Origin: Lachnospiraceae bacterium
GTDB taxonomy: Bacteria; Bacillota; Clostridia; Lachnospirales; Lachnospiraceae
NCBI GenBank assembly: GCA_024404675.1
Contig: JAKSPO010000014.1
Location: forward strand, 1 to 46,305
DNA: 46,305 nucleotides
Direction: 5' to 3'
Positions within the stretch are counted from its first letter, which is position 1. Each line of letters begins with the position of its first letter. Positions 45,275 through 46,305 of this stretch are shown here, piece by piece. Below the pieces are notes generated by a model. The model was not told the origin of the DNA. It did no database searches and worked only from the letters and a program-made list of their open reading frames with translations. A program made the position numbers and the translations under genes.

Positions 45275-46063
45275 TTAAACCTCATACAAATCATACAGCG
45301 CCCGATAGATGTTAAGCTCCTCCGCCGTTGCCTTAGAGGACTCGAAAAGAATGGTGCCGGGCTTCTCCTGCGGATTCAAAAGACCCTTCTCGGAAAGCAC
45401 CCGTGCCACCTGGAGAACCGTTCCGTGCGTTCCGTCAAGAATCGGCACATCCCCGATGATCTCACGAACCAGACTGCGTACGAACGGATAATGTGTACAG
45501 CCAAGCACAACATTGTCCACCCTGCCCCGATACGGAAGTAACCGCGCACGAAGCATCTCTTTCAGATCCTCGCCGTCAAGATTGGCCTCCTCAATACGCT
45601 TCGCAAGCCCCGGACACTCAACCGGGATAAAATCCGCTCTGTCCTCGAGACGGTGCTGGAGCGCAAGGTATTTGTCAAGATGTAACGTAACCGGCGTCGC
45701 CATAACCAGCACGCGGTTTCTCCGCTCCGCGCTGACCGCACATTTAAGCGCAGGCTCCATACCGATGATCGGAATGTCCGGATACCGTCTTCGAAGCGTC
45801 TCCGCCGCAACGCTGGTCGCCGTGTTGCAGGCAATCAGAATCGCCTTCACATTCTGCGAAAGCAGATGCTTCACCACATCGTCAACAAGCCCGAGCACCT
45901 GCTCCGGAGTCTTCTCGCCGTAGGGCGCATGAAGCGAATCGCCGAAGTAAATATAATTCTCGTTCGGAAGGAGCTGCACCAGTTCCTTCAAAACGCCTAC
46001 TCCGCCGACCCCGGAATCAAAAACGCCGATACTGTTCTCTTTTTTAAGCATCTGTTCACTCAT
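45275..46063 (-). CDS. murI: Glutamate racemase
   Basis: 262 residues from the ATG at 46063, with GGAAG upstream; a longer frame to 46117 lacks a site. Catalytic features are present: D16 in 'GVFDSGVGG', 'GDSLHAPYGEK', C79 in 'IACNTATS' and the second cysteine in 'VLGCTHYPF'. It makes D-glutamate for peptidoglycan from L-glutamate by a two-cysteine mechanism. No clear terminator follows; the tRNA-Leu promoter lies about 60 bp downstream, so read-through into the tRNA is possible. Confidence 0.97.
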   Translation of the reverse strand: MSEQMLKKENSIGVFDSGVGGVGVLKELVQLLPNENYIYFGDSLHAPYGEKTPEQVLGLVDDVVKHLLSQNVKAILIACNTATSVAAETLRRRYPDIPIIGMEPALKCAVSAERRNRVLVMATPVTLHLDKYLALQHRLEDRADFIPVECPGLAKRIEEANLDGEDLKEMLRARLLPYRGRVDNVVLGCTHYPFVRSLVREIIGDVPILDGTHGTVLQVARVLSEKGLLNPQEKPGTILFESSKATAEELNIYRALYDLYEV

Positions 46064-46231
46064 TCGGATTCTTCCATTCCCGTGGCCTTCGGGCCACCTT
46101 AGAATATTATAAAGCATTTTCCGGAAAATGTGAAGTGTATCTTATGTAATCCCCCCCAGGGAGGCAGCAGCACGCAAAACGAACCACAAAGGACCAAACG
46201 TCCCCCACCAAACGCCCCGTAAGAAGACAAC

Positions 46232-46261
46232 AAAAAAGGCCATGAAAATTCTTCATGACCT
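46232..46261 (-). terminator. Terminator of the gene entering from the right edge
   Basis: AGGCCATGAA and TTCATGACCT (one mismatch) form a stem; on the minus strand TTTTTTG follows. It lies about 20 bp after the TAA at 46283-46285. Confidence 0.82.
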
Positions 46262-46282
46262 CTTGAATATCCTTATCAGTAA

Positions 46283-46305
46283 TTACTCTACGGTGTAAGG
46301 CATCA
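46283..46305 (-). CDS. 3' end of an unidentified gene (last six codons visible)
   Basis: On the minus strand the frame ends MPYTVE-TAA (46283-46305), followed by a good terminator, so a gene probably enters from the right edge. Too short to identify. Confidence 0.45.

Overview
The window looks like a chromosomal segment of a low-to-mid GC Gram-positive anaerobe of the Clostridia, most likely a Lachnospiraceae-type gut or rumen bacterium. The evidence is the gene families: clade-typical single-chain PurL, a separate PurO-type IMP cyclohydrolase beside a stand-alone AICAR transformylase, DUF6465 and DUF937 proteins, many lipoproteins with an L-x-G-C lipobox, strong AGGAGG ribosome sites and TTGACA/TATAAT promoters. 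I see no insertion sequence, prophage or CRISPR array. Assignment is by recognition of families only; no search was run.

Layout. 1-5.5 kb: the end of a large repetitive secreted protein, then a three-gene sensory operon (membrane sensor, histidine kinase, NarL-type regulator). 5.6-9.5 kb: a zinc-ribbon protein, mscL with a C-terminal zinc ribbon, a divergent ApbE-like lipoprotein and a Lys/Ala-rich DUF6465 protein. 9.7-12.6 kb: VanZ-like protein, FKBP/trigger-factor-like lipoprotein and an LDH/MDH-family dehydrogenase. 12.8-18.9 kb: a doubly anchored PIG-L deacetylase, a membrane protein, a DUF937 protein, a coiled-coil protein, tRNA-Gly and a GlsB/YeaQ protein. 18.9-25.0 kb: the F-type ATP synthase operon (atpBEFAGDC, minus strand), with no separate delta gene. 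25.3-29.2 kb: purL. 29.4-34.6 kb: MraY/WecA-family transferase, LysR regulator, PpiC/SurA-like lipoprotein with a DMT transporter, and a YgjP-type metallopeptidase. 34.7-36.6 kb: the last two steps of purine synthesis. 36.9-44.9 kb: a five-gene minus-strand operon of two paralogous membrane AAA+ ATPases, a coiled-coil protein, an MBG-repeat membrane protein and an MBG-transglutaminase membrane protein. 45.0-46.3 kb: tRNA-Leu, murI and the last codons of another gene.

How the genes work together. ATP synthase and purine synthesis are housekeeping modules. Many other genes act at the envelope: MscL, MurI, MraY-like transferase, two folding lipoproteins, the PIG-L deacetylase and the transglutaminase operon.

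The two most unusual features are (1) an alpha subunit of ATP synthase that carries, at its N-terminus, what reads as the C-terminal domain of the delta subunit, in an operon with no separate atpH; and (2) the five-gene AAA+/coiled-coil/MBG/transglutaminase operon, whose parts recall both MoxR-transglutaminase and McrB/DUF2357 modules but match neither. Both are inferences from sequence reading and need structural or database confirmation.
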